Source of the DNA: Liminaster sp045576355
GTDB taxonomy: Bacteria > Bacteroidota > Bacteroidia > Bacteroidales > UBA3663
Direction of reading: 5' to 3'
Assembly: GCA_045576355.1 (NCBI GenBank)
Contig: JAZNGG010000008.1
Coordinates: forward strand, 46,916 to 110,915
DNA length: 64,000 nucleotides
Both the position numbers and the translations under genes were made by a program. The notes beneath the pieces are model-generated. The model was not told where the DNA came from. It worked only from the letters and a program-made list of their open reading frames with translations, and searched no databases. Below, one piece after another: positions 41,936 to 51,182 of this stretch. Position 1 is the stretch's first letter; every line of letters begins with the position of its first letter.

Positions 41936-44900
41936 TTAATCAGCTATCTTCAGCTGGATGTATTTCATGCGCTGGCGTCTCCAGGTGTAGGCGATGTGTA
42001 GCGTCTTTCCGTCTTGACTCAAGATCATGCAGGGGTAACTATACTGGCTGATGGGAGAGTCTTCGAGAGTAGCGATGTGTGTCCAGTGGATACCGTCCTG
42101 GCTTTTGGCTACGCAGAGTGGGTTGCGGAGCGGTTTGTCCGGTCCGGGAACGATGCCAAATGGATTATATACCATATAGTGTGTGCCATCCGGAGCGGTT
42201 ACGCCATCGATGCCCGAATTGTTGTTGGGCAATCCCTCGATGAGCTGCATCTCTGACCATGTCTTGCCGCGGTCGTTGCTGAATGTCGTCGCGATGAGTT
42301 TGCTTTTTTGAGTGCGAGCCAACATCTGGAGACGGCCATCCTTATGTTTCAGTATAAACGGCTGGATGGTCTTGAAGTCTTTGTCTGCAATCTGTGGAAC
42401 AGGCCCGATCAGACACCATGTCTTGCCCATGTCTTCGGAGACTTCGACATAACAACGCCAGCCACCAAATTCTTTGCTGGAGGGAGCGAGGATCTTTCCG
42501 TCGATGATTTCGGGTTTGTTCTTGATGGCACCGAGCAGGCTGTCAGCCGGGAGGTTGGGATCAGCTGAGACGATATTTTCTCTTTCGCCCCATGTGTAAC
42601 CATTGTCTTTGGAGCGTTTGATATATCCGGTCCAGTCTTTTACATTGCGACCAATCTTATAGAAGAGGATCAATTCACCATCCGGGACCTGGAATAACAC
42701 CGGATTATAACATGCCTTGCGGAGTGTGTCATTGAGGATGCCGTCTGCCACGAGGACCGGAGCTTCCCATCCCTCCTGCATAGAGCCATCCTGGAGTATG
42801 CGTTTGCGGCTTGTCCAGATGCAGACATCCGGAGCCCCTTCACGCGCTCCACCGAAATAGGTGGCGAGAATGTCTCCGTTAGGAAGTTCGCAGAGGGAAG
42901 CTGAGTGACATGACGGGAAGGACGCTGTCTCGTAGAGGAATTCATCTTTCAGGATGAGTGCACGATCAGTGGCAATGCTGTCGTTGGTGGAGAACGCCAC
43001 CTCCGGACGTGCCGATATGGCAGGGTTCAGACGATAGGAGAGTTTATGCTTTCCTGAGGTCAGTGTCAAGATGTGTTGCGCCGGAGCGGATTTCTTTTTA
43101 CGCTTCTTGCTCTTCTTGACAGCAGCATCGTCGGTCACGACATTAGCCGGGAGAATGACTGTCGCGGTCGTATTGGCGGGGATCTGTATCTCCCAGTCCA
43201 ACTGGTGATTGGTCTTTTTCCAGTTGCTCACCACCTTGCCGTAAGGAGTCTTATAGCTGACGTTGGCACTGCTCAACTCCTGTAATTCAAAGTTGGGGGC
43301 CAGGATAATCTTTTTATAGGCAGGTTCTGCTGCACGGATACCGCCGATGTTTTCAAAACACCAGGGGAGTAAGTCTCCGAGGAGCATGATGTGGTTACCG
43401 CTGTTCATTTTAGGATTGGCGGTGTCGCCATTCCACAACTCCCAGATTGTGGTTGCTCCGTTTTCCACCATGTAGCCCCAGCTGGGGTAGGTCTTGATGG
43501 TAGCGAGGAGGTATGCTACATCGGTGCGTCCCATACGACTCAATTCTCTCATGAGCCACTGGATGCCGATCACACCGCAGCAGAGATGTCCGTCAGCCGG
43601 TTTGAGGATAATCTTCTTGATGATCTGTCGTTCGATGCTTGACGCATACTCTTCGGGCACCATGCCGAAAGCGAGCGGAAGCAGGTTGGATGTGACAGAA
43701 TTGTTGCTGTAATAGATGCTGTCCGGATATAAAATGTGTTCCGGAGCCGGAGAGGTTCCGGTCTTGACATTCAGATATTTTTTGTTGAATGCCTCTTTGA
43801 TTTTGTTGCATGCCTCGGTCCAATATGCTTGATCCTGCTTGTAAGCCTCTGCTTGCAAAGCGGATGTAGAGGCTTCAACTTGAAGCAGAGTGCCAAATTC
43901 GATCATGATCTGCATCAGTTTGTAGTAATATGCCGATGCGATGAGTGTGCCATCAGTCTTTCGGTCCGGATCTTGACTGTGGATCAATTCGGGAGATTCC
44001 GGAGCGACACACCAATCTCCATATTTATCGGCATAGACGAGACCATCGGCATTCATCTTGGCTGATTCGAAATGCACCAACCAGCGTTTCATGCGGTCAT
44101 AGTGCTTCTTGATAGGATTGATGTCGCCAAATTGCTTGTAGAGCATATCTGCGGCAAAGATATATACGCTGGGCCAGGTTACATCGTCCGTATAGTAGTT
44201 CCAATAAGCAGGAGCTACGTCCGGGATGACACCATCTGCACGCTGTGAATCGGCGATGTCATCGATCCATTTGGCATAGAGAGCGGCATTGTCCATCAGA
44301 TAACTTTCTCCCCAGCATCCCATGGCACGGTCGCCGAGCCATGGCATACGTTCGTTGCGCTGCGGACAGTCCACAGGCATACCTTTATAATTGGATTTGA
44401 TGCCCCAACGAGCATTTTTCACGATTTGGTTCAGCATCGGATGTGCGCACTCAAACTCTCCGGTCTGCTCCATCGGATCGCCTACAGCTTCGCCCGAGAA
44501 GTCTTCGATGCGGGCTGCCGGATAATTGGTGACTTCGGCATAACGGAAACCATGAGTAGTAAATCGAGGTGCCCATGTGCCTTTATCGCTGCCGCTACAG
44601 ATGTAATAGTCTGTCACTTGAGCGTCGCGGAGGTTTTCGGTGTATAACTCTCCGTTTTCTTGCAGACGCTCAGCAAATCTTAGGCGGATGGTGTCACCTT
44701 TGGCACCTTTGCCTTCGATGTTGATGCGCATCCATCCGGCAAAGTTCTGACCGAAATCGATGATATAACGACCCTTGCCCACCGGCATTTCGTCTTCGGG
44801 ATTCTCGCCCATAGGGGTGAGGGTGCGTGCCGGCACATAGTCCGTAATCACCATTGAGGGGGTAAGATTACCGACTAATGTTCCTGATGGGATACTGACA

Positions 44901-45946
44901 CGTTCGGCATCCAACCAAAAATCATCATTATAACCGGGAAGCATCCAGCCGCTCATCAATTCCTCGCGTTGGGCGTCATAGATTTCTCCATCATAGTCGT
45001 TGGCAGAACGGATCGGACCTCCGGCGGTCAGTTTCCAGGATGTGTCAGTATCCAGGTTCTGTTTCGATCCATCTGCATACTCTATGATCAAGTTGGCACG
45101 GAGTTTTGGGTAACCGAAGTTGGTGATCTTATAAGGCTTATAGTTCTGCCTCATCGTATAGAATCGTCCGGGAGCTAAAGTTACTGCGATGCAATTATTG
45201 TTGTCTTGTTTTCCGTCAGCTTGAAGCAGGGAGGTGACATCATAGGTGTTATAAATGATGGTTTTCCGATAGTCTGTCGGAGCAGGAGCCAACAATACCT
45301 GATTGCCGACCTGCTTACCATTGATGTGTGCTTCATACAGACCTAAACCGCAGATGTGAAGTGTGGCACGAGCCACCTCTTTTTTCACATTAAACTCTTT
45401 GCGCAAATATCTGGCAGAGAGTCGGCTATGTGTAGTCTCTTCATCCCAGGGGAAGGCATGGTCATAACCGATCCAGCGGCCGCGCCAGCGACCCTCGGTC
45501 ATCAGTCCGATGCCAAATTCTGCCGGTTCGCTCCACCGGGTCTTGCCGTGGTTGGTGATGACTCGCACTTTCCAGAAGCCGCGCTGATTAGGTTTCAAAG
45601 CTTTACCTGCGTAGGGGATTAAGACACTTTTCCCGTCTTGAATGGTGCAGTCCCAAAGATCTCCCCGGTCTTGCTTCAGTGTGTCGGGGTGTGATGCCAC
45701 CAGGATCTGGAAGGAAGACTGGAGGACATCATTGATCTCGCTCTCCAGTTGCCAACTGAATCGGGGAGATTCAAGATCCAAACCTAACGGGTTTTCCAGT
45801 CCTTCGACACGCAAATGGGCTACTCGGATCTTCTCAGTCGTTTGACTTTCTGCGAAATTGGCTGTTTTTTCGCTTTTGCGACGAGGTGCTGCCATGATGG
45901 TCAAGCACAAGGCACAGCATAAGATAAGGCTCAGAAGTTTTCTCAT
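41936..45946 (-). CDS. fusion of a GH78 alpha-L-rhamnosidase and a sialidase-like (BNR) domain
   Basis: Exported enzyme of 1,336 residues. Signal peptide MRKLLSLILCCALCLTIMAA. Residues ~40-960 are a GH78 module: N-terminal beta domains (LGLDLESPRFSWQLES, WIGYDHAFPW), then the (alpha/alpha)6 barrel with MPVDCPQRNERMPWLGDRAM near residue 525 and YPSWGYMVENGATTIWELWN. Residues ~990-1336 form a six-bladed sialidase-like propeller with Asp boxes SKDNGYTWGE, SEDMGKTW and SNDRGKTW, and HSASLCELPNGDILATYFGG near its start. GH78 releases terminal alpha-L-rhamnose. The propeller may act on an adjoining acidic sugar; sialic acid, Kdo or a related ulosonic acid are all possible. It is divergent from the GH31 gene and has its own promoter. 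Confidence 0.9.
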   Translation of the reverse strand: MRKLLSLILCCALCLTIMAAPRRKSEKTANFAESQTTEKIRVAHLRVEGLENPLGLDLESPRFSWQLESEINDVLQSSFQILVASHPDTLKQDRGDLWDCTIQDGKSVLIPYAGKALKPNQRGFWKVRVITNHGKTRWSEPAEFGIGLMTEGRWRGRWIGYDHAFPWDEETTHSRLSARYLRKEFNVKKEVARATLHICGLGLYEAHINGKQVGNQVLLAPAPTDYRKTIIYNTYDVTSLLQADGKQDNNNCIAVTLAPGRFYTMRQNYKPYKITNFGYPKLRANLIIEYADGSKQNLDTDTSWKLTAGGPIRSANDYDGEIYDAQREELMSGWMLPGYNDDFWLDAERVSIPSGTLVGNLTPSMVITDYVPARTLTPMGENPEDEMPVGKGRYIIDFGQNFAGWMRINIEGKGAKGDTIRLRFAERLQENGELYTENLRDAQVTDYYICSGSDKGTWAPRFTTHGFRYAEVTNYPAARIEDFSGEAVGDPMEQTGEFECAHPMLNQIVKNARWGIKSNYKGMPVDCPQRNERMPWLGDRAMGCWGESYLMDNAALYAKWIDDIADSQRADGVIPDVAPAYWNYYTDDVTWPSVYIFAADMLYKQFGDINPIKKHYDRMKRWLVHFESAKMNADGLVYADKYGDWCVAPESPELIHSQDPDRKTDGTLIASAYYYKLMQIMIEFGTLLQVEASTSALQAEAYKQDQAYWTEACNKIKEAFNKKYLNVKTGTSPAPEHILYPDSIYYSNNSVTSNLLPLAFGMVPEEYASSIERQIIKKIILKPADGHLCCGVIGIQWLMRELSRMGRTDVAYLLATIKTYPSWGYMVENGATTIWELWNGDTANPKMNSGNHIMLLGDLLPWCFENIGGIRAAEPAYKKIILAPNFELQELSSANVSYKTPYGKVVSNWKKTNHQLDWEIQIPANTTATVILPANVVTDDAAVKKSKKRKKKSAPAQHILTLTSGKHKLSYRLNPAISARPEVAFSTNDSIATDRALILKDEFLYETASFPSCHSASLCELPNGDILATYFGGAREGAPDVCIWTSRKRILQDGSMQEGWEAPVLVADGILNDTLRKACYNPVLFQVPDGELILFYKIGRNVKDWTGYIKRSKDNGYTWGERENIVSADPNLPADSLLGAIKNKPEIIDGKILAPSSKEFGGWRCYVEVSEDMGKTWCLIGPVPQIADKDFKTIQPFILKHKDGRLQMLARTQKSKLIATTFSNDRGKTWSEMQLIEGLPNNNSGIDGVTAPDGTHYMVYNPFGIVPGPDKPLRNPLCVAKSQDGIHWTHIATLEDSPISQYSYPCMILSQDGKTLHIAYTWRRQRMKYIQLKIAD

Positions 45947-45973
45947 AATCTCTTATTTGGGTATTATTTGCCG

Positions 45974-46004
45974 CAAATATCGTTATTTTTCTTTGACTTA
46001 CAAA
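45974..46004 (-). promoter_or_regulatory. promoter of the GH78 fusion gene
   Basis: Minus strand: TTTG (46001-46004), a 19-bp spacer, GATATTTG (45974-45981), one mismatch to TAnnTTTG. Confidence 0.6.
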
Positions 46005-46137
46005 GGTTTTTAAACATTTCTGCAGATTTCTTCAGATATCGGCCACCTTGCAGTAAGTAATTGTCGGTTTGCAGGATATTGGCATAAAATTGCTACAAAA
46101 AGTAACAAGACTTACAAAGGGTTATGAAAAAATGGGC

Positions 46138-46145
46138 TATATTCG
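46138..46145 (+). promoter_or_regulatory. possible -7 box of the GH31 gene
   Basis: TATATTCG, one mismatch to TAnnTTTG, 39 bp before the ATG; no clear -33 box. Confidence 0.35.
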
Positions 46146-46183
46146 CCGCAGTTATTTATCAAACATAAGATCACATTAAAGTT

Positions 46184-48820
46184 ATGAAAAGAGAGATGAG
46201 TCGTATCAAGAGTCTTTTTACTTGTTTGACGGAACTTAAAAGGATTTGTCTGTTGTTTGTATGGATCGTTTGCGGATGGAGCCTGCTTGGCGCTGTAAAT
46301 GATAATTCAGCTACAGAGTCTGCGATTACAGTTCCATTGGATAAAGGGTCTCTCCATCTGACATTGCTCAGAGACAATGCCGTCCGGGTGCAATATGTCG
46401 AGACATCCCGATTGGATTTGCCGGAGTGGCTCTATGAGGAGACATCATCGGAAATAGTCTCTTACAAGAGTAAAAAAAGGGAAACCCGACAGATCGTAAC
46501 CACGAAGTCTATGACCATCTGTGTGGATCAGGAAACGTCACGTCTGACGTTGGAAGACCGAAGTGGGAAAGTAATCTTTATAGCATTGGCACACGAGTTG
46601 CTTCCGGCACAAACTCAAGGACTGGATGTTTATCAAGCAAGTCTCACATTCTTAACCGATAAGGATGAATATATTTATGGATTGGGACAATTCCAGGACG
46701 GGCATAGTAACCTTAGAGGACAAAGCCGTCGGCTGACGCAGGTCAATACTCAAATTGCCATGCCGTTTTTCTTGTCAAGCAAAGGATATGCTTTGCTTTG
46801 GAACAACTATGGCATGACAGACTTTAATCCCGCTTCCGACCGAGTGGTTATGAGTCGTCTTGAGGCAGTCGGAGAGCAGATCTCTGTCGATGTCACTTCG
46901 ACCGAAGGAACCCGTAAGGAGGTGCGTACCAATAACCTCTTTCAAGCCAACATTCATATCCCGGAGACGGGTGATTATGCTTTGCTGCTGGATGTCGGGC
47001 AAAAGATGGCTCGCCGACATACATTGAACGTTGACGGTCAGTGTGTCATAGACTTCCGTAATCATTGGCTTCCTCCCACGACTTCGATCATTTGTCATCT
47101 GGAAAAGGGGGATCATAACTTTACTGCTGAATTGGAGAAAAATGATAAACCGACACTTTATTATCGGAAAGTTACGGATCACAATGTGATGTCATCGCCT
47201 GTGGCAGACTGTGTGGACTATACTCTGTTTGTCGGGTCGGCAGACGAGGTGATTGCTTCCTATCGCACTTTGACCGGTCCCTCTCCGATGTTGCCTAAAT
47301 GGGCTTTCGGTTATATTCATTGTCGTGAGCGTTATAAATCTCAGCAGGAACTGCTGGACAATGCGAAACTCTTTCGCCAAAAAGGGCTTCCGATCGATGT
47401 CATCGTACAGGACTGGCAGTATTGGGGTAAATATGGTTGGAATGCGATGCGTTTTGATGAGCAGCATTATCCTTCACCGGATGCGATGGTAAAGGATTTG
47501 CATGCGATGAATATGCGCCTGATGCTCTCCGTCTGGTCAAAAATCGATCCGGCATCGGAGGTAGGTAAAGAGATGGGTAAGAGGGGATATTACATTCCCG
47601 GCACAACGTGGATAGACTTTTTCAATCCTGAAGCGGCCTCTTACTATTGGGACAACTTCCGCGATAAACTTTTGTTGCCTTATAAAATAGATGCGTGGTG
47701 GCAGGATGCGACCGAACCTGAAAACGATGATTTAGTCGGCCATAAGGTGAATGCCGGAACCACTCCCGGAGAAGTCTATCGCAATGTCTATCCGCTTTTG
47801 GTCAGCAAGACTGTCTATGAAGGTCTCCGAGCAGATGATCCTGATCGCCGTGCCATGATTTTAACTCGCAGCGGATATCCCGGCATTCAGCGTTATGGCT
47901 CTGTCCTTTGGACCGGCGATGTCGGACATGACTGGGAGACTTTGCGTCGCCAAATCATCGCCGGACTGGGGATGATGAGCAGTGGTCACCCTTGGTGGAC
48001 GTATGATGCCGGAGGATTCTTCCGTCCCTATAATCAGTATCGGGACCCTGGCTACATAGAGTGCATGTTGCGTTGGATCCAGACTGCAACTTTCCTCCCT
48101 TTGATGCGAGTACATGGCTATCAGAGTGACACCGAGCCGTGGCGTTATGGAGAGCAGGCCGAACAGATAATCGCTCAATATCTCCGTTTGCGTTATCGCC
48201 TCCTCCCATATATCTACACGGGAGCAGCAGAGGTTTCGCTGCAGGGATCTACGTTGATGCGCCCGTTGGTTTTCGACTTTCCTTCAGATGAGGAGGCTCT
48301 GCGTCAGACGTGTGAATATATGTTTGGCAAGTCACTGCTGGTGCATCCGGTGACGAGTCCGGGCGTCTCCTCTTATCAGACTTATCTCCCCAAGACCCCG
48401 GGCGGATGGTATGATTTCTGGTCTCCTCGTCATTGGGATGGAGGAGCCAATGTTGAGACAGAGATCGGACTGGATAAGATCCCGGTATTTGTTCGGGCGG
48501 GTTCGATTTTGCCGTTAGGTCCTGAGCAACAATATGCCCTTGAAGCCTCAGCCGAACCCCTTGAGTTGAGAGTTTATCCGGGAGCCGATGCCGTCTATAC
48601 ACTCTATGAGGATGCCGGAGATGGTTATGGCTATGAGGCCGGAGAATATGCTCTCATTCCCATCAAGTGGAATGACAAGCGCCGTACTCTGACGATTCTG
48701 CCACGTCAAGGTTCTTTCCCAATGATGGAAGAGTATCGGAATTTTATCGTCACCTTACCGGATGGAACTCAACGCAAAGTCCTTTATGAGGGTAAAAACA
48801 AGTGTGTTATTAAATTCTGA
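46184..48820 (+). CDS. GH31 glycosidase with a PA14-like insert (probable alpha-xylosidase or alpha-glucosidase)
   Basis: Exported retaining alpha-glycosidase. A non-cleaved or late signal segment precedes residue 36 (ICLLFVWIVCGWSLLGA). The N-terminal beta-sandwich (~45-225) has IYGLGQFQDGHSNLRGQ. Residues ~235-330 are a PA14-like insert (NIHIPETGDYALLLDVGQKM, then FRNHWLP). The catalytic barrel carries the nucleophile Asp508 (WWQDATEPE) and acid/base Asp579 (WTGDVGHDW); a C-terminal beta domain follows. PA14 inserts at this place are known from xyloglucan-active GH31 alpha-xylosidases, which favours that activity, but specificity is not proven. The GH97 gene starts 7 bp after its stop. Two ATGs (46184 and 46196) are possible. 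Confidence 0.92.
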   Translation: MKREMSRIKSLFTCLTELKRICLLFVWIVCGWSLLGAVNDNSATESAITVPLDKGSLHLTLLRDNAVRVQYVETSRLDLPEWLYEETSSEIVSYKSKKRETRQIVTTKSMTICVDQETSRLTLEDRSGKVIFIALAHELLPAQTQGLDVYQASLTFLTDKDEYIYGLGQFQDGHSNLRGQSRRLTQVNTQIAMPFFLSSKGYALLWNNYGMTDFNPASDRVVMSRLEAVGEQISVDVTSTEGTRKEVRTNNLFQANIHIPETGDYALLLDVGQKMARRHTLNVDGQCVIDFRNHWLPPTTSIICHLEKGDHNFTAELEKNDKPTLYYRKVTDHNVMSSPVADCVDYTLFVGSADEVIASYRTLTGPSPMLPKWAFGYIHCRERYKSQQELLDNAKLFRQKGLPIDVIVQDWQYWGKYGWNAMRFDEQHYPSPDAMVKDLHAMNMRLMLSVWSKIDPASEVGKEMGKRGYYIPGTTWIDFFNPEAASYYWDNFRDKLLLPYKIDAWWQDATEPENDDLVGHKVNAGTTPGEVYRNVYPLLVSKTVYEGLRADDPDRRAMILTRSGYPGIQRYGSVLWTGDVGHDWETLRRQIIAGLGMMSSGHPWWTYDAGGFFRPYNQYRDPGYIECMLRWIQTATFLPLMRVHGYQSDTEPWRYGEQAEQIIAQYLRLRYRLLPYIYTGAAEVSLQGSTLMRPLVFDFPSDEEALRQTCEYMFGKSLLVHPVTSPGVSSYQTYLPKTPGGWYDFWSPRHWDGGANVETEIGLDKIPVFVRAGSILPLGPEQQYALEASAEPLELRVYPGADAVYTLYEDAGDGYGYEAGEYALIPIKWNDKRRTLTILPRQGSFPMMEEYRNFIVTLPDGTQRKVLYEGKNKCVIKF

Positions 48821-48827
48821 TTATTAG

Positions 48828-50681
48828 ATGAAAGCCAGTCGTTTGTCTATATTATTTTTGTTTTTTGTCTTTTCTTTCGGTTCATGGACGAGAGGTGAAG
48901 AGAAGTGTTCTTCCCCTAATGGAAAGATTCAACTCGAATATGACACCGAGCAGTATAGAGTTTTATTTCATAATCGACCGGTTATTGATATTACCTCTGT
49001 CGGGATAAAGACCGATCTGCGGGGAGAGGACTGGAGATTCTGCCGATGGGAAAAAGGGCGTCGGATCCGGGAGGATTACCGGATGATCTCCGGCAAGCGG
49101 TCACATTGCATCAATGAGGCTCAGGAGTATATCTTCCATTATCAAGATGCAGAGCGTCATCCGATGCGATTTGTTTTCAGACTCTATAATGATGGCATTG
49201 CCTTCCGCTATGAGATGTCTGATTTGAAATCCGAGCGGCTGAAGGATGAAATGACCACCTATCGCATCAACGAGGGTGTCCGTCGTTGGATTCAGAAATG
49301 GACAGAGCCTTATGAAGAGTTTTTCCCTTTGAGCACCACCGGACAAGAGGAGCGACATTGGGGATATCCTGCCTTGATCGAGCCGGAGGATGGTGTGTTT
49401 GCCCTTATCACTGAGGCCAATATCGGACGGAGACAAAGTGCCTCCTCTTTACGGACATTCCTTGCGGCAGATCTCTATAAGGTCTCTCCTGCAACCAATC
49501 CTACTCCTTTGCAAGGGGAGTGGCACACCCCGTGGCGAGTTGTCCTTGTCGGATCGTTGGCTGATATTGTCGGATCCACGTTGGTTACCGATGTTTCTGA
49601 GCCGTGTCGCTTGGCTGAGACCGAATGGATCACTCCGGGAGTGGTCTCCTGGATCTATTGGGCTTATAATAGAGGGTCGAAGGATTATCAGATCGTCAAA
49701 GAGTATATCGACATGGCTCATTCTCTCCACCTCCCTTATGTCCTTATCGACTGGGAGTGGGATATTATGGGCAATGGTGGAACGATCGACGATGCTTTGA
49801 GATATGCCGAAGAGCGGAATGTGAAAGTCCTTTTGTGGTATAATTCTTCCACGGCATGGACCACCCATGGTGCCGGAGGACCGCTGTTTAAACTCAATAA
49901 GCCGGAAGATCGGGAGCAGGAGTTTGCGATGCTGGCCCGCAGAGGTGTGGCAGGAGTAAAGATCGATTTTTTCTCCGGCGATTTGCAGGCGACGATGGAT
50001 TATTGCATCGAACTGATCGAGTGCGCAGCGCGTCATCATCTGTTGATCAATCTGCATGGTGCCACGATCCCTCGAGGATGGCAACGCACCTATCCCAATC
50101 TGCTTACGACCGAGGCGGTCTATGGAGCTGAGTGGTATAATAACCGTCCCGATCTGACGACAAGGGCTGCTGCCCATAATGCCACTTTGCCGTTCACCCG
50201 TAATGTGATCGGATCGATGGACTACACTCCGTGTACTTTTTCCGACTCTCAGCATCCTCACATCACTACTCATGCCCACGAATTGGCATTGACCGTCTTG
50301 TTTGAATCGGGTCTGCAACATCTGGCGGATAAACCACAAAGCTATCTTGCACAACCGGCAGAGGTGCAGTCGTTTTTAAGCCGGTTGCCTTCCGCTTGGG
50401 ACGAGACCATACTTCTTTCGGGCTATCCGGGTGACTATGTCGTTTTGGCCCGAAGGAAGGAAGATAAGTGGTATGTGGCAGGGATCAATGGCACAGATCA
50501 GCAGCGTGAGATTACGGTCGATCTGAAGCCGATTGTCTCCGGTCGTTATCGGATAAAATCGTTTTGTGACGGCGCAGAGCCGGGAGAGAAATGGACTATA
50601 ACTTCTGCCAGAAGTCGTAAAGGCAATTATGTGGTCTCTTGCCAGCCGAGAGGAGGCTTTGTTTGGGTGATAGAAAAATGA
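48828..50681 (+). CDS. GH97 glycosidase, retaining-type (probable alpha-galactosidase)
   Basis: Exported enzyme of the GH97 family. Signal peptide MKASRLSILFLFFVFSFGSW, cut near TRGE. The N-terminal beta-sandwich opens CSSPNGKIQLEY, and the barrel shows WISWIYW-like WITPGVVSWIYWAYNRG, YVLIDWEWD and GVKIDFFSGDLQ. The Asp in that last motif (Asp380) is present: in GH97 an Asp here is the nucleophile of retaining alpha-galactosidases, while inverting SusB-type glucosidases lack it. Glu429 (LTTEAVYGAEW) is the likely acid/base. So alpha-galactosidase is favoured over glucosidase. 617 residues, short for GH97 but complete. It is translationally close to the GH31 gene and ends before the hairpin at 50702. 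Confidence 0.9.
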   Translation: MKASRLSILFLFFVFSFGSWTRGEEKCSSPNGKIQLEYDTEQYRVLFHNRPVIDITSVGIKTDLRGEDWRFCRWEKGRRIREDYRMISGKRSHCINEAQEYIFHYQDAERHPMRFVFRLYNDGIAFRYEMSDLKSERLKDEMTTYRINEGVRRWIQKWTEPYEEFFPLSTTGQEERHWGYPALIEPEDGVFALITEANIGRRQSASSLRTFLAADLYKVSPATNPTPLQGEWHTPWRVVLVGSLADIVGSTLVTDVSEPCRLAETEWITPGVVSWIYWAYNRGSKDYQIVKEYIDMAHSLHLPYVLIDWEWDIMGNGGTIDDALRYAEERNVKVLLWYNSSTAWTTHGAGGPLFKLNKPEDREQEFAMLARRGVAGVKIDFFSGDLQATMDYCIELIECAARHHLLINLHGATIPRGWQRTYPNLLTTEAVYGAEWYNNRPDLTTRAAAHNATLPFTRNVIGSMDYTPCTFSDSQHPHITTHAHELALTVLFESGLQHLADKPQSYLAQPAEVQSFLSRLPSAWDETILLSGYPGDYVVLARRKEDKWYVAGINGTDQQREITVDLKPIVSGRYRIKSFCDGAEPGEKWTITSARSRKGNYVVSCQPRGGFVWVIEK

Positions 50682-50698
50682 ATCTTATAACCCCAGTT

Positions 50699-50740
50699 TG
50701 CATGACGCCGCCGTGTGACTATACTCGGCGGCGTCATTTA
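50699..50740 (+). terminator. terminator of the GH31-GH97 pair, formed by an inverted repeat unit
   Basis: ATGACGCCGCC (50702-50712) pairs with GGCGGCGTCAT (50727-50737), followed by TTATTTT. The left arm is an inverted copy of the 22-bp unit repeated just downstream. Confidence 0.75.
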
Positions 50741-50742
50741 TT

Positions 50743-50830
50743 TTACACGGCGGCGTCGTTCACGTCACACGGCGGCGTCATGCACGTCACACGGCAGCGT
50801 CATGCACGTCACATGGCGGCGTCATGCAAA
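50743..50830. repeat. 22-bp tandem array, four copies
   Basis: TCACACGGCGGCGTCATGCACG at 50743, 50765, 50787 and 50809, with one to five changes each. A fifth copy in inverse orientation at 50699-50719 forms the left arm of the terminator hairpin. Confidence 0.9.
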
Positions 50831-50943
50831 TCTATGGTGTTAGATGATGGCTTAATGATTGATATTTGAGATAATTAGCCCCTTTGTTTTATTAAAAAAA
50901 CAACAAAAAGGTATAAGAATGTTTTTTTTATAAAAATTAAAAG

Positions 50944-51182
50944 TATATTTGCATCGAATAACTTAAAGTGGGCGCTGTAAATTCCCACAGATTATTAACG
51001 TTGGTGAGTACTTTAATCTTTGTTCTCGTTCCATCGGTTTTATTTGGCTCTTTTAGCCCTTCGTATCGGTCTGTAGCCTTGCTGCATTTTTTTGATGACG
51101 GGCTGTAATATTCCGGATGAAACACGATTACACAACAAAGTTGATTTATTGAACCCACCTTAAATCTTAATAAATTACGATA
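50944..51182 (+). promoter_or_regulatory. -7 box and ~225-nt leader of the SusCD operon
   Basis: TATATTTG (50944-50951) is an exact -7 box; the -33 region is only T-rich. The predicted RNA starts near 50958 with the hairpin GTGGG (50968-50972) / CCCAC (50984-50988), later GGCT-CTTTT-AGCC and an AGCCC/GGGCT pair. The leader ends at an unusual GTG start (51183). No known riboswitch was recognised. Confidence 0.5.

Noticed and set aside
49449..50354. 301-codon minus-strand frame inside GH97
   Set aside because: GH97 in the plus frame carries all catalytic motifs; the antisense frame has none.
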